Shown piece after piece: positions 54,064-62,413 of a stretch of 64,000 nucleotides of DNA; the stretch's first letter is position 1, and each line of letters starts with the position of its first letter. The DNA lies in contig WMBV01000027.1 of the NCBI GenBank assembly GCA_017745595.1, positions 1 through 64,000 on the forward strand, written 5' to 3'. Position numbers and translations under genes: made by a program. This stretch comes from Bordetella petrii. GTDB lineage: Bacteria; Pseudomonadota; Gammaproteobacteria; Burkholderiales; Burkholderiaceae_B. The notes below the pieces were generated by a model. The model saw only the letters and a program-made list of their open reading frames with translations. It ran no database searches and was not told where the DNA came from.

Positions 54064-55443
54064 ATGACCCTGTTCCGACTCCTGCTACCCCTTGTTCTCG
54101 CCCTGCTCGCCGGCTGCGCCGGCACCACGCGCCAACCGGTACAGGCGGTCGACACTGCCAGACAGGGCTACGTCGCCAAAGACACTTCGCGCACCATCGA
54201 TCTCACCAACCCGCCCGTCGATGCCTGGGACCGCATCCGGCGCGGCTTCGCGATTCCCAACCTGAATACCGAGCTGGCCCAGGAATGGACCGACTACTAC
54301 GCCGCGCACCCCGAATCGGTGCAGCGCATGGCCGAACGCGCCGGCAAGTATCTGTACTTCATTGTCGATGAAATCAACCGGCGCGGCCTGCCCACCGAAC
54401 TGGCCCTGCTGCCCTTCGTCGAAAGCGCGTACAACCCCACCGCGCTGTCGCGCTCGCAGGCCTCGGGCCTGTGGCAGTTCGTGCCGGCCACCGGCCAGTA
54501 CTTCAACCTGAAGCAAGACTGGTGGCGCGACGAACGCCGCGATCCCATCGCATCCACCTACGCCGCGCTCGACTACCTGGAAAAACTGTTCGAAATGCAG
54601 GGCGACTGGTACCTGGCCCTGGCCTCGTACAACTGGGGCGAAGGCTCGGTGCAGCGGGCCATTGCCAAGAACGAGACCGCCAACCGGCCGTCGGACTACC
54701 TGTCGCTCGACATGCCTGAAGAAACGCGCAATTACGTGCCGAAGCTGCAAGCCATCAAGAACATCATCGCCAATCCCCGCAAGTACGCGGTGGTGCTGCC
54801 GCCGGTCGAAAATTCGCCGTATTTCGCCATGGTACGCAAGAGCCGCGACATCGATCTCGAAGTCGCGGCCCGGCTGGCCGAAATGCCGCTGGAAGAATTC
54901 AAGGCCCTGAATCCCTCGTTCAACCGCCCGCTGATCCGCGGCGAGCACCAGCCCACGCTGCTGCTGCCCACCGACCGGGTCGAGACGTTCAACGCCAACC
55001 TGCTGGCCTACAAGGGCGACCTGAGCTCCTGGAAAGTCTATAAGCCGCGCCGCGGCGAATCGTACGCGGCCATCGCCAAGCGCTTCGGCGTCTCGGAAGC
55101 CGCGCTGCGGCGCGCCAACGACGTGTCCAGCCGCCGCAAGGTGGCCAGCGGCAGCACCTTGCTGGTGCCCAGCGGCGGCCAGGCCGCCGGCGTACAGCTG
55201 GCCTCGCTGGAAACGCCGCCGGGCGCGCTCGATACGGCACCTTCGCGCGCCGCGCCCGTGACCCGCAGCAGCCGCCGCCCCAACGTGCGCACCCACAAGG
55301 TACGGGCCGGCGATACCCTGTTCGGCCTGGCCAAGCGCTACGGCACGTCGGTGGATACCTTGCGCGCGCTCAATAATCTGAAGAGCAACAACCTTAAAAT
55401 CGGCGCCCAATTACGCATTCCAGGCACCGGCGCCCGCGGCTGA
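54064..55443 (+). CDS. mltD: Membrane-bound lytic murein transglycosylase D
   Basis: 459 residues from ATG 54064. Lipoprotein signal with lipobox LAGC (Cys18). SLT domain (about 105-215) with catalytic Glu in FVESAYNPTALSRSQASGLWQF. Two LysM peptidoglycan-binding repeats at about 323-366 and 410-455. It cleaves glycan strands to anhydro-muropeptides at the outer membrane. Directly downstream of gloB, as in E. coli. Confidence 0.94.
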   Translation: MTLFRLLLPLVLALLAGCAGTTRQPVQAVDTARQGYVAKDTSRTIDLTNPPVDAWDRIRRGFAIPNLNTELAQEWTDYYAAHPESVQRMAERAGKYLYFIVDEINRRGLPTELALLPFVESAYNPTALSRSQASGLWQFVPATGQYFNLKQDWWRDERRDPIASTYAALDYLEKLFEMQGDWYLALASYNWGEGSVQRAIAKNETANRPSDYLSLDMPEETRNYVPKLQAIKNIIANPRKYAVVLPPVENSPYFAMVRKSRDIDLEVAARLAEMPLEEFKALNPSFNRPLIRGEHQPTLLLPTDRVETFNANLLAYKGDLSSWKVYKPRRGESYAAIAKRFGVSEAALRRANDVSSRRKVASGSTLLVPSGGQAAGVQLASLETPPGALDTAPSRAAPVTRSSRRPNVRTHKVRAGDTLFGLAKRYGTSVDTLRALNNLKSNNLKIGAQLRIPGTGARG

Positions 55444-55448
55444 CCGCC

Positions 55449-55482
55449 GGGCCGCCCCGGCTGCCGGCAGCCGGGGCGGCCC
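55449..55482 (+). terminator. Perfect 34-bp palindrome after mltD
   Basis: A fully self-complementary GC-rich sequence (GGGCCGCCCCGGCTGCC and its complement) lies 5 bp after the mltD stop. It would form a very stable hairpin ending the gloB-mltD transcript; no T run follows. A TAAAAT at 55492-55497 could be the -10 of fabI, but no clear -35 is seen. Confidence 0.6.
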
Positions 55483-55533
55483 GATACCCTCTAAAATAGC
55501 CGCCTTCCGTACGGAATTCTAAGGACACGACAC

Positions 55534-56319
55534 ATGGGTTTTCTCGCTGGCAAGCGCATCCTGGTCACCGGGGTGCTTTCCAACCGTTCCATCGCCTATG
55601 GCATCGCCCAAGCCTGCCACCAGCAAGGCGCCGAACTGGCCTTCACCTATGTGGGCGACCGCTTCAAAGACCGCGTCAGCGAGTTCGCCGCCGAATTCGG
55701 CAGCGATATCGTGCTGCCCTGTGACGTCGCCGAAGACAGCCAGATCGAAGCCGCGTTCAGCGAACTCGGCCAGCGCTGGGACGGCCTCGACGGCCTGGTG
55801 CATTCCATCGGCTTTGCGCCGCGCGAAGCCATTGCCGGCAACTTCCTCGACGGCCTGTCGCGCGAAAACTTCCGTATCGCCCATGACATCTCGGCCTACA
55901 GCTTCCCGGCCATGGCCAAGGCGGCGCTGCCCCTGATGGAAGGCCGCAAGGCCTCGGTGCTGACCCTGACCTACCTGGGCGCCGAACGCGTCGTACCCAA
56001 CTACAACACCATGGGCCTGGCCAAGGCCTCGCTCGAAGCCAGCGTGCGTTACCTGGCCTCGGCGCTGGGCCCGCGCGGCATCCGCGCCAACGGCATTTCG
56101 GCCGGCCCCATCAAGACGCTGGCCGCCAGCGGCATCAAAGACTTTTCAGTCATCCTGAAATTCGTCGAAACCCACGCCCCGCTGCGCCGCAACGTCACCA
56201 TCGAAGAAGTCGGCAACGTGGCGGCCTTCCTGCTGTCGGACCTGGCCACCGGCGTCACCGGCGAAATCACCCACGTCGATTCGGGCTTCTCGACCGTCAC
56301 CGCCGGCATGGAAGACTAG
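55534..56319 (+). CDS. fabI: Enoyl-[acyl-carrier-protein] reductase (NADH)
   Basis: 261 residues. Last step of each fatty-acid elongation cycle. SDR variant of FabI type: the nucleotide loop [13 protein letters not shown], and catalytic Tyr147, Tyr157 and Lys164 in [24 protein letters not shown] precedes the ATG. Monocistronic; convergent with the OsmC-type gene across a repeat-containing gap. Confidence 0.96.
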   Translation: MGFLAGKRILVTGVLSNRSIAYGIAQACHQQGAELAFTYVGDRFKDRVSEFAAEFGSDIVLPCDVAEDSQIEAAFSELGQRWDGLDGLVHSIGFAPREAIAGNFLDGLSRENFRIAHDISAYSFPAMAKAALPLMEGRKASVLTLTYLGAERVVPNYNTMGLAKASLEASVRYLASALGPRGIRANGISAGPIKTLAASGIKDFSVILKFVETHAPLRRNVTIEEVGNVAAFLLSDLATGVTGEITHVDSGFSTVTAGMED

Positions 56320-56328
56320 CCGCGCGAC

Positions 56329-56457
56329 GGTGTCTGACACCCTTCGGGAGTCAGACACCTGGCGCAGCCGGGTCCGCGGCGTCCCCGATAGCAGCATCCA
56401 TTTCATCCCGGGCGGGTCTCGAGGCAGGTGTCCGACTCCCGAAGGGTGTCGGACACC
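56329..56457. repeat. Palindromic units 9 (R) and 10 (L)
   Basis: Unit 9 (56329-56362): GGTGTCTGAC ACCC-TTC-GGGA GTCAGACACCTGG, which can form a C-TTCG-G type tetraloop. Unit 10 (56427-56457): GGTGTCCGAC/GTCGGACACC. They are inverted, about 64 bp apart, between convergent fabI and the OsmC gene. Confidence 0.88.
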
Positions 56458-56484
56458 GATATCGGCGGCGCTCCCCGCCTATCC

Positions 56485-56883
56485 CTACGCGGGCCGCACC
56501 ACCAGGGTCGACACCTGCACGTCGACCGCGGTCATCAGCTTGTGCAGCGGGCATTTCTCGGCAATGGCGTGCAGCTCGTCGATCTGCGCATCGCTCAGTT
56601 CGCCATGCAGGGTCAGCTTGGCGGTCAGGCGATAGATCCCCTTGCGTTCCTCGCTGGCATCGCGCACCACGTCCACATCGATCGATTCCAGCGGAATTTC
56701 CTTGCGCTGCGCGTACAGCATGACGGTCATGGCCTTGCAGCCGCCCAGCGACGTATCGAAATAATCGTGCGGATCGGGCCCCGCGCCCTGCGGCTGCGGC
56801 ATGTCCAGCGGCAGCGCGTGGCCTTCGGCCGTGGCGGTGAACTGCAGGGTGCGAGGGGCATTCTGGCGTACGCGTATGGTCAT
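56485..56883 (-). CDS. OsmC-family protein
   Basis: 132 residues. The two redox cysteines of the OsmC/Ohr/YhfA superfamily are in SLGGCKAMTV and AEKCPLHKLM. The Ala/Gln-rich loop PQPQGAGPDPHDYFDTSLGGC suggests the YhfA/OsmC-like branch rather than Ohr. Likely reduces organic hydroperoxides with thiol partners. The gap to the DUF533 gene (56884-57072) shows no gene. Confidence 0.88.
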   Translation of the reverse strand: MTIRVRQNAPRTLQFTATAEGHALPLDMPQPQGAGPDPHDYFDTSLGGCKAMTVMLYAQRKEIPLESIDVDVVRDASEERKGIYRLTAKLTLHGELSDAQIDELHAIAEKCPLHKLMTAVDVQVSTLVVRPA

Positions 56884-57072
56884 GGGCGCTCTCCGGCAAC
56901 GCGGCCCGGCCGGCCGCCCGCCCTTTGTAGCATTTCCCGGCGGGGTCCGGTACCGACGGCAGGCTTCCCCCGGGGGGGCGATGCCCCGGCACGCGGCGGA
57001 TTACTGACAATAAACTGAACTCTCTTTATCCTGAGCGGTCAGAGCAGGTCTGTATTTTCGACAGGAGTCCCC

Positions 57073-57762
57073 ATGAGCGCCCGCCAGCTACTCGATCAAC
57101 TACTGCAATCCGGCCAGGGCCTGGCCCGCGACGCCAGCGCGCGCGTGCAATCGGCCAGTGCCGGCGGCAATGCCCCGTCGTTCCTGGCCGGCCTGGGTGG
57201 CGGCGCGCTGGGGGCCGGCGCCCTGGGGCTGCTGATGGGCAGCAAGAAAGCCCGCAAAATCGGCGGCAAGGTCGCCATGTACGGCGGCATGGCCGCGCTG
57301 GGCGCCCTGGCCTACCGCGCCTACGGCGACTGGCAGCGCCAGCAGCAGGGCCAGGCGCCGGCGCAGGCACAGGCGCCGCAAACGCTCGACCGGCTGCCGC
57401 CGGCCCAGGCCGAACGGCACAGCAGCGCCATTCTGTCCGCCATGATCGGCGCGGCCAAGGCCGACGGCCATATCGGCCCCGAAGAGCGCCAGTTGCTCGA
57501 AACCGAACTGGGCAAGTTATCGTCCGACGCCACCGACCGCCATTGGCTGGAAGCCGAACTGGCGCGCCCGCTCGACCCGGCGGCGGTGGCCGCGGCCGCC
57601 CAGACCCCCGAAATGGCCGCCGAAATGTACCTGGCCAGCCTGCTGGTGGTCGATGAAGAAAGCTACATGGAACGCGCCTACCTGGACGAGCTGGCGCGCC
57701 AATTGAAGCTGGCGCCCGACTTGAAGGCGCAGCTCGAGACCCAGGTCAACACGGCGGGCTGA
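57073..57762 (+). CDS. DUF533 (YebE-like) inner-membrane protein
   Basis: 229 residues. Gly/Ala-rich hydrophobic N-terminal region (about 35-55 and 65-85) likely inserts into the membrane. A Gln/Pro/Ala linker (about 90-110) follows, then a helical TerB-like/DUF533 domain (about 115-225) with AKADGHIGPEERQLLE. Ribosome site AGGAG at 57062-57067. Function unknown in all relatives. Confidence 0.82.
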   Translation: MSARQLLDQLLQSGQGLARDASARVQSASAGGNAPSFLAGLGGGALGAGALGLLMGSKKARKIGGKVAMYGGMAALGALAYRAYGDWQRQQQGQAPAQAQAPQTLDRLPPAQAERHSSAILSAMIGAAKADGHIGPEERQLLETELGKLSSDATDRHWLEAELARPLDPAAVAAAAQTPEMAAEMYLASLLVVDEESYMERAYLDELARQLKLAPDLKAQLETQVNTAG

Positions 57763-57770
57763 AACGCGAG

Positions 57771-57873
57771 GGTGCCTGACGCGGGTGTCAGGCTCCGTAG
57801 GTACCTGACACCGCTGTATGCGGAAAATCTCGGTCAAGCATCGGTGTCTGACACCCTTCGGCAGTCAGACACC
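57771..57873. repeat. Palindromic units 11 (degenerate) and 12 (R)
   Basis: Unit 11 (57771-57812) is a rearranged copy with GGTGCCTGAC, GGGTGTCAGGC and CCTGACACC pieces. Unit 12 (57843-57873) is a normal R copy with a TTCG loop. The spacer of about 30 bp contains CTGTATGCGG. Between the DUF533 gene and nadC. Confidence 0.78.
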
Positions 57874-57904
57874 CGGTAAACACCGTAAAGCCGCGGCCCC
57901 CGCG

Positions 57905-58780
57905 TCAGCTGTCCAGCCCGATGTCCAGCACCCGCGCGCTGTGCGTCAGCCAGCCCACGGCAATCAGATCGACGCCGGTGGATGCCACCGCGGGCGCCGA
58001 TTCCGGCGTGATGCCGCCCGAGGCTTCGGTCACGGCGCGGCCGTCCACGCGGCGCACCGCCTCGCGCAGCGTGGGCAGGTCCATGTTGTCGAGCAGCACG
58101 ACGTCCACGCCGATGTCCAGCGCCTGGTCCAATTGCTCGAGCGTGTCGACTTCCAGTTCGATCTTCACCATGTGGCCGATGCCGGCGCGCGCCCGCGACA
58201 CGGCCTGGCGCACCCCGCCCGCCACCGCCACGTGGTTGTCCTTGATCAGCACGGCATCGTCCAGGCCATGGCGGTGGTTGCTGCCGCCGCCGACCCGTAC
58301 CGCGTATTTCTGCACGGCGCGCAGGCCCGGCAGGGTCTTGCGGGTGCAGGTGACCTTGGCACCGTGCGGGCGGATGGCATCGGCGATCGACGCCGTGGCA
58401 GTGGCCACGCCGCTGAGATGGCACAGGAAATTCAGCGCGGTGCGCTCGGCGGTGAGCATGCCGCGGGCCGGCCCGCTGATCACCGCGATTTCCGCCCCCG
58501 GCCGCAACCGCGCCCCATCGGCCAGCAGCGGCTGGAAGTCGATACCGTCATCCATCAGCCGGAACGCCAGGCGGGCCAGATCCAGGCCCGCCAGCACCCC
58601 TTCCTGGCGCGCCACCAGGCGTGTACGGCCCTGCGCGTCGGCCGGCACGATGGCATCGGTGGTCAGGTCGCCGGCGCGGCCCAGGTCTTCCAGCAAGGCG
58701 GCGCGCACCAGCGGCTCGAGCATGACCACGGGTAGCGGCGCGACGGGCAGGACAAGATCAGAAGCCATGTTTATGCTCAT
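57905..58780 (-). CDS. nadC: Nicotinate-nucleotide pyrophosphorylase (quinolinate phosphoribosyltransferase)
   Basis: 291 residues from ATG 58780 (287 from 58768). Joins quinolinate and PRPP to give nicotinate mononucleotide in NAD synthesis. Active-site segments [20 protein letters not shown] and LIKDNH are all present. nadA and nadB are not in the window. Preceded by a consensus promoter overlapped by a palindrome, and by a NadQ-like regulator gene upstream. Confidence 0.95.
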   Translation of the reverse strand: MSINMASDLVLPVAPLPVVMLEPLVRAALLEDLGRAGDLTTDAIVPADAQGRTRLVARQEGVLAGLDLARLAFRLMDDGIDFQPLLADGARLRPGAEIAVISGPARGMLTAERTALNFLCHLSGVATATASIADAIRPHGAKVTCTRKTLPGLRAVQKYAVRVGGGSNHRHGLDDAVLIKDNHVAVAGGVRQAVSRARAGIGHMVKIELEVDTLEQLDQALDIGVDVVLLDNMDLPTLREAVRRVDGRAVTEASGGITPESAPAVASTGVDLIAVGWLTHSARVLDIGLDS

Positions 58781-58826
58781 ATCGAGTATTTAAGAGAGAA
58801 AAAAAGCGGCCAAGCTGCCGGTTTAG

Positions 58827-58857
58827 TTATGCTATTGCTGAGCATAAAGGGTGTCAA
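58827..58857 (-). promoter_or_regulatory. nadC promoter with overlapping operator palindrome
   Basis: On the minus strand, TTGACA (58852-58857) and TAGCAT (58829-58834) are 17 bp apart. A perfect palindrome TTATGCT-7-AGCATAA (58827-58847) covers the -10 box and half of the spacer, exactly where a repressor would act. A further half-site TTATGCTCA lies at 58771-58779, at the nadC start. The NadQ-like protein encoded upstream is the obvious candidate ligand-responsive binder; that link is inferred. Confidence 0.7.
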
Positions 58858-58905
58858 GAGGGGGATGCCCGATCGAAACGCTGGCGGGGCCACCAGGTCC
58901 TGCCA

Positions 58906-59035
58906 GGTGTCCGACCCCCGCGTCCCTCTGCCAGGTGTCCGACTCCCGCGCAGCGGGTGTCGGACACCGTTGTATTGAGAAGGCGCGGCCAACCGTCGGT
59001 GTCTGACACCCGCTGCGCGGGAGTCAGACACCTGG
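58906..59035. repeat. Palindromic units 13 (partial), 14 (L) and 15 (R)
   Basis: Unit 13 (58906-58920) is the left arm of an L copy only. Unit 14 (58934-58968) and unit 15 (58998-59035) are complete, inverted, with stems GGTGTCCGAC/GTCGGACACC and GGTGTCTGAC/GTCAGACACC. The spacer of 29 bp starts GTTGTATTGAG. Between nadC and the NadQ-like gene, upstream of the nadC promoter. Confidence 0.88.
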
Positions 59036-59069
59036 ATTCACCTGGATGCCTTGCTCCCGGCCCCGGCCT

Positions 59070-60047
59070 TTATTCCGCCTGGCGCGCCAAAGGCAGTTTG
59101 CTGCCCGCGATGGCGCGTTCCAGCAGAACGTCGCGCCGGAAACGGAACAATTTGGCGGGCCGCCCCGCCGTGCCGGTGGCCATGTCGCCGGTTTCTTCGA
59201 CCAGGGCCTGCTGTTCGATCAGGCGGCGGAAATTCTGCTTGTGCAGTCCGCGGCCCGCCAGGGCCTCGACCGCCGTCTGCAACTGCAGCAGCGTGAAGGC
59301 GGGCGGCATCAGTTCGAACACCACCGGCCGGTATTTGATCTTGGCGCGCAGCCGCGCGATGCCGGTGGCCAGGATGCGGCGATGATCGTGGCGCATGGCC
59401 TGCCCCGGCAACGTAAGCCCGGGGGGAATGGAACCCCCGTCCGCCGGCGCCGCACTGCCGTTGATGCCCGTGGGCTGCCGCAACGCCTCGGGCACCAGCC
59501 CGGCCTCGAACAGCAGTTCGTAGCGCTGCAGCACCATGTCTTCATTCCAGGCGGCGCCATCCAGCCCGAACGTCAGCGCCGCGCGCTGGCGCCGGTGCGC
59601 CTGGGCGGCGCGGCCGGCCGCGGCCCCGGCCCACGCCCACAGGCGCGGCGCGATCAGTTCGGCCACCATGGCGGGCGGCCCGTCGCGGTGGTCTTCCCAG
59701 GGGAAATAACGGTACCAGTCTTGCCAACCCACTTGCGCCACGCCGGTTTCGCCGGCTTCGCGCGTCAGGCCCAGATAGCTGACCGAAATCGTGCGCCGCC
59801 CGCCATCGTCGGAGCGGTCGCGGTCGGCAAAGGTGTACAGCTGTTCGATGTATCCCAGCGGATGATGCGTCTGCGTTTCGACCCAGGCCCGCAAACCCGC
59901 CTGCAACGACCTGTGTTCCAGTTCGAAAGGCCCCGCCGGCAAGGCACGGGCGTCTTCGGTGGTCAGCACGCGGGGCTGGCCCTGCGTAACGGCCACCAGC
60001 ACGGCGACGAGTTCGGCGGAAACAGAGCGTTCGATGGGATCGGTCAA
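59070..60047 (-). CDS. nadQ: Nudix-HTH transcriptional regulator, NadQ/NrtR-like
   Basis: 325 residues from a TTG start (60047); no in-frame ATG is available nearby. The N-terminal two thirds resemble a Nudix domain, and a C-terminal winged helix (PAFTLLQLQTAVEALAGRGLHKQNFRRLIEQ, about 250-310) matches the NrtR/NadQ DNA-binding domain. Such proteins repress NAD-biosynthesis genes in response to NAD-related ligands. Being next to nadC, with a palindromic operator over the nadC promoter, supports NadQ. The symbol is by family and context; a strict catalytic Nudix box is not evident. Confidence 0.72.
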   Translation of the reverse strand: MTDPIERSVSAELVAVLVAVTQGQPRVLTTEDARALPAGPFELEHRSLQAGLRAWVETQTHHPLGYIEQLYTFADRDRSDDGGRRTISVSYLGLTREAGETGVAQVGWQDWYRYFPWEDHRDGPPAMVAELIAPRLWAWAGAAAGRAAQAHRRQRAALTFGLDGAAWNEDMVLQRYELLFEAGLVPEALRQPTGINGSAAPADGGSIPPGLTLPGQAMRHDHRRILATGIARLRAKIKYRPVVFELMPPAFTLLQLQTAVEALAGRGLHKQNFRRLIEQQALVEETGDMATGTAGRPAKLFRFRRDVLLERAIAGSKLPLARQAE

Positions 60048-60217
60048 GGTTGGCGCAGGGCGGCAATGGCGAAGCCTGGATTATAAGAGCCGGCGTGTTG
60101 CAACAGCCCCTTTCAAACGACACATGCCGTCAACCCCGGGCGAGCGTGCCCGGCCTAAGATGGACGATAAGCCCGCGGGCGCGGCACCCGCCGCCCCGCC
60201 GTTCCCAGGAGGTCATC

Positions 60218-60451
60218 ATGAACAAGACTGCCCGACAGAACATGCCCGCCGAACACGTCGACGACCGCCCGTCCAAAACGCCCACGGACATCCGGCAGGG
60301 CACCGGCACCATGCCCATGCCCGACGAGGCCCCCGACGTGGCCGGCCGCGCCCGCCGCGGCCGCGCCATCGCCGAACCGGGCGACCCGGGCGTGATCACG
60401 CCCGAAGACGACGTGCTGGATACCTCGCACCTGCACCGGCGGGGACGCTGA
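60218..60451 (+). CDS. Small hypothetical hydrophilic protein
   Basis: 77 residues, with a near-perfect Shine-Dalgarno AGGAGGT ending 4 bp before the ATG, the best ribosome site in this region. The protein is rich in Asp, Arg, Pro and Thr, with no signal peptide, membrane segment or Cys. It looks intrinsically disordered, with conserved-looking pieces RPSKTPTDIRQGTGTMP and PEDDVLDTSHLHRRGR. I do not recognise the family. Upstream 60048-60217 holds no other gene. Confidence 0.65.
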   Translation: MNKTARQNMPAEHVDDRPSKTPTDIRQGTGTMPMPDEAPDVAGRARRGRAIAEPGDPGVITPEDDVLDTSHLHRRGR

Positions 60452-60507
60452 CGCGCGGCCGGCCGCAGCCGGCACCACGCCGCCACGCGGCGTGGCGGCG
60501 CAGCGGG

Positions 60508-61299
60508 CTATTTCGTGCCCGGTGATTCGGCAAGACTGCGCGTCCCTTCAACGACCCCGCCCGTATCGTTGATGACGGAATAAAACACCCGGGTGCCGGT
60601 CATTTGCCCCAGCCCGCCCGGCCCCACCGGCACGTCGACGCTTTCCCGCGGCCCCAGCATGTCCGGCGGTGCCAGCGTCCTGGCGGACGGATCGTTGCGG
60701 GCGGCGCCGACGACCAGGTCGAGCAGGGTCTGGTGTACCGGCGTGGGATTGGTAATGTGCAATACCTCGCCCTGCCCTTGCCGCCGCAACTCGAAGCGCA
60801 GCGCTTCGTGCGGGTCGGGCCCGACCGCCGGCATCCCCGCGGGGCGGAAAAACAGCTTCACGCGGGTCCGGAAAGAAATCTGCAGAAGATCGGTCTGCGG
60901 GCTCGCCGCCTTGGGGGGGATCTCGAGGATGTTCAGCCAGTACACCGATTCCTCGTCGGCGGGCGGGCCGGCGCGGCCGGTGTACATGATGCGCAGGCGT
61001 TGCGTGGCGGACGGCTCCAGGCGCAACACGGGCGGCACCACAAGAAACGGCACCGCAAGGTGCTGCGGGTCGGCCGCCCGGTCGCCGGTATCGATCCACA
61101 ACTGCAGCAAGACCGGCTGGCTTCCCTCGTTGGTCACCCGCGGCGTGACTTCGGGCTGCTTGGCCGAGACGATCAAGCGGGTGTGGCTGAGCGATACCGC
61201 GCCCTGTGCCGCGAACGCGGCCAATATCGCTGCCGCCGCGAACAGGCGGCGCAGCAACGCTTTGGCGTCCCAAGATAGCAAGAAGGTTCGATGTGGCAT
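60508..61299 (-). CDS. Pilus periplasmic chaperone (FimC/PapD family)
   Basis: 263 residues. Signal peptide (hydrophobic about 15-33, AAQGA cleavage). First immunoglobulin-like domain with the strand motif RLIVSAKQPEVTPRVTN and the chaperone signature QRLRIMYTGRAGPPADEESVYWLNILEIPP. The second domain is shorter. It caps pilus subunits in the periplasm by donor-strand complementation. Last gene of the visible usher-adhesin-chaperone operon, 4 bp after the adhesin-like gene. Confidence 0.9.
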   Translation of the reverse strand: MPHRTFLLSWDAKALLRRLFAAAAILAAFAAQGAVSLSHTRLIVSAKQPEVTPRVTNEGSQPVLLQLWIDTGDRAADPQHLAVPFLVVPPVLRLEPSATQRLRIMYTGRAGPPADEESVYWLNILEIPPKAASPQTDLLQISFRTRVKLFFRPAGMPAVGPDPHEALRFELRRQGQGEVLHITNPTPVHQTLLDLVVGAARNDPSARTLAPPDMLGPRESVDVPVGPGGLGQMTGTRVFYSVINDTGGVVEGTRSLAESPGTK

Positions 61300-61303
61300 G
61301 GCG

Positions 61304-62413
61304 CTATTTGTAGTCCAGCGTGAACGTCACCGACGAACGTACCGTGCCCGGAGATACCGTCGGTTCGGTTTGATACAGCGAGGCTTGCATCGGCACGGTG
61401 TAGCTGCCGGCCCGGGTGGGATCGTAGCCAGCCAAAGGATATACGGTGCCGAAGGTGACCGGCGTTCCGTCGCCCTTGGCCAATTGAATACCGATGCCGG
61501 TGGCCGTGGAAGACGAGGCCAGCGCAACCACGCCTTGCGCGGCATTCAGTACGCTGGTGGTGGGCGCGAAACTGTATCCAATGCTCTGGTATCCCGCGGG
61601 GCAATTGTTGAACGCCAGGTTGAACGGCCGGGTTGCCGTTGTGCTGCCTATGCCGCTGAACGCACTCAACGCCACCGGCGGAAACACCACATTGACATCC
61701 GGCGTCGTGCAAGTGCCGCCCGACACCAGGGCAACGGTATTGGGCAGCACCTGCGCGATGCGGTATGTAAGGCCGCCCACCGAGGTCAAATTGCCGTCGG
61801 TCTGCAGATGCCGCAAATACATCGGGTCGAAGATCGTGACCATCGCGGGCAATACGGCGCTCTGGCGCCGATACAGGCGAATCTGCACGTCTGCCCCCAC
61901 CGCGAACGGCTGGCCGTTGTCGTACGAAATCGGGAAGGACACGGGCGGCGTCTGCTGCCCGCCCGTGGAGATCGTCAGGGGTTGCCAGTCCGAAGCCTGG
62001 CCCTTGACGGTGAAGCGCCAGCGCGCCACGTAACTCAGGGTAGGGTCGTTGGTTCTGTACAGGGCGTAGGTCTGGCCATCGACGTTCACCGTGCCTTCCC
62101 GCGCATACGGTGGATAGCCCTGCACGGTCAACTGGGCCGTGCCGGCGGACTGCAGCAGCGGCAGCGGCGTGCATCGCCACGCGGTGGGGTTCGGCGCGGT
62201 CAGCCACGGCCCGATCGGGTCGCCCACCTGCGAGTCCCGGTTCACGAATATCGTGGCCGAGCCGAAGTACTGATAGTAGATGTGGCCCGACGAACTGGCA
62301 TCGCGAACGCAGTCGGCCCAGTATCCGTCGGCGTGCGCCGCGCAGGCGGACAATGCCAAGGTGGCCAGCGCCCAGCGGGCACCGCCACGTCGGCGCATTC
62401 GAGTTTGCATCAT
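61304..62413 (-). CDS. Two-domain fimbrial subunit, probably tip adhesin
   Basis: 369 residues from ATG 62413. Signal peptide ends near AAHADG. Long for a major pilin (about 160-200), so it likely has an N-terminal receptor domain (about 30-200) and a C-terminal pilin domain (about 205-369) with the Cys pair (GGTCTTPDVNV, NNCPAGYQS) and the end motif SSVTFTLDYK used by chaperones. ATGA overlap with the usher stop gives coupling. Receptor unknown. Confidence 0.82.
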   Translation of the reverse strand: MMQTRMRRRGGARWALATLALSACAAHADGYWADCVRDASSSGHIYYQYFGSATIFVNRDSQVGDPIGPWLTAPNPTAWRCTPLPLLQSAGTAQLTVQGYPPYAREGTVNVDGQTYALYRTNDPTLSYVARWRFTVKGQASDWQPLTISTGGQQTPPVSFPISYDNGQPFAVGADVQIRLYRRQSAVLPAMVTIFDPMYLRHLQTDGNLTSVGGLTYRIAQVLPNTVALVSGGTCTTPDVNVVFPPVALSAFSGIGSTTATRPFNLAFNNCPAGYQSIGYSFAPTTSVLNAAQGVVALASSSTATGIGIQLAKGDGTPVTFGTVYPLAGYDPTRAGSYTVPMQASLYQTEPTVSPGTVRSSVTFTLDYK

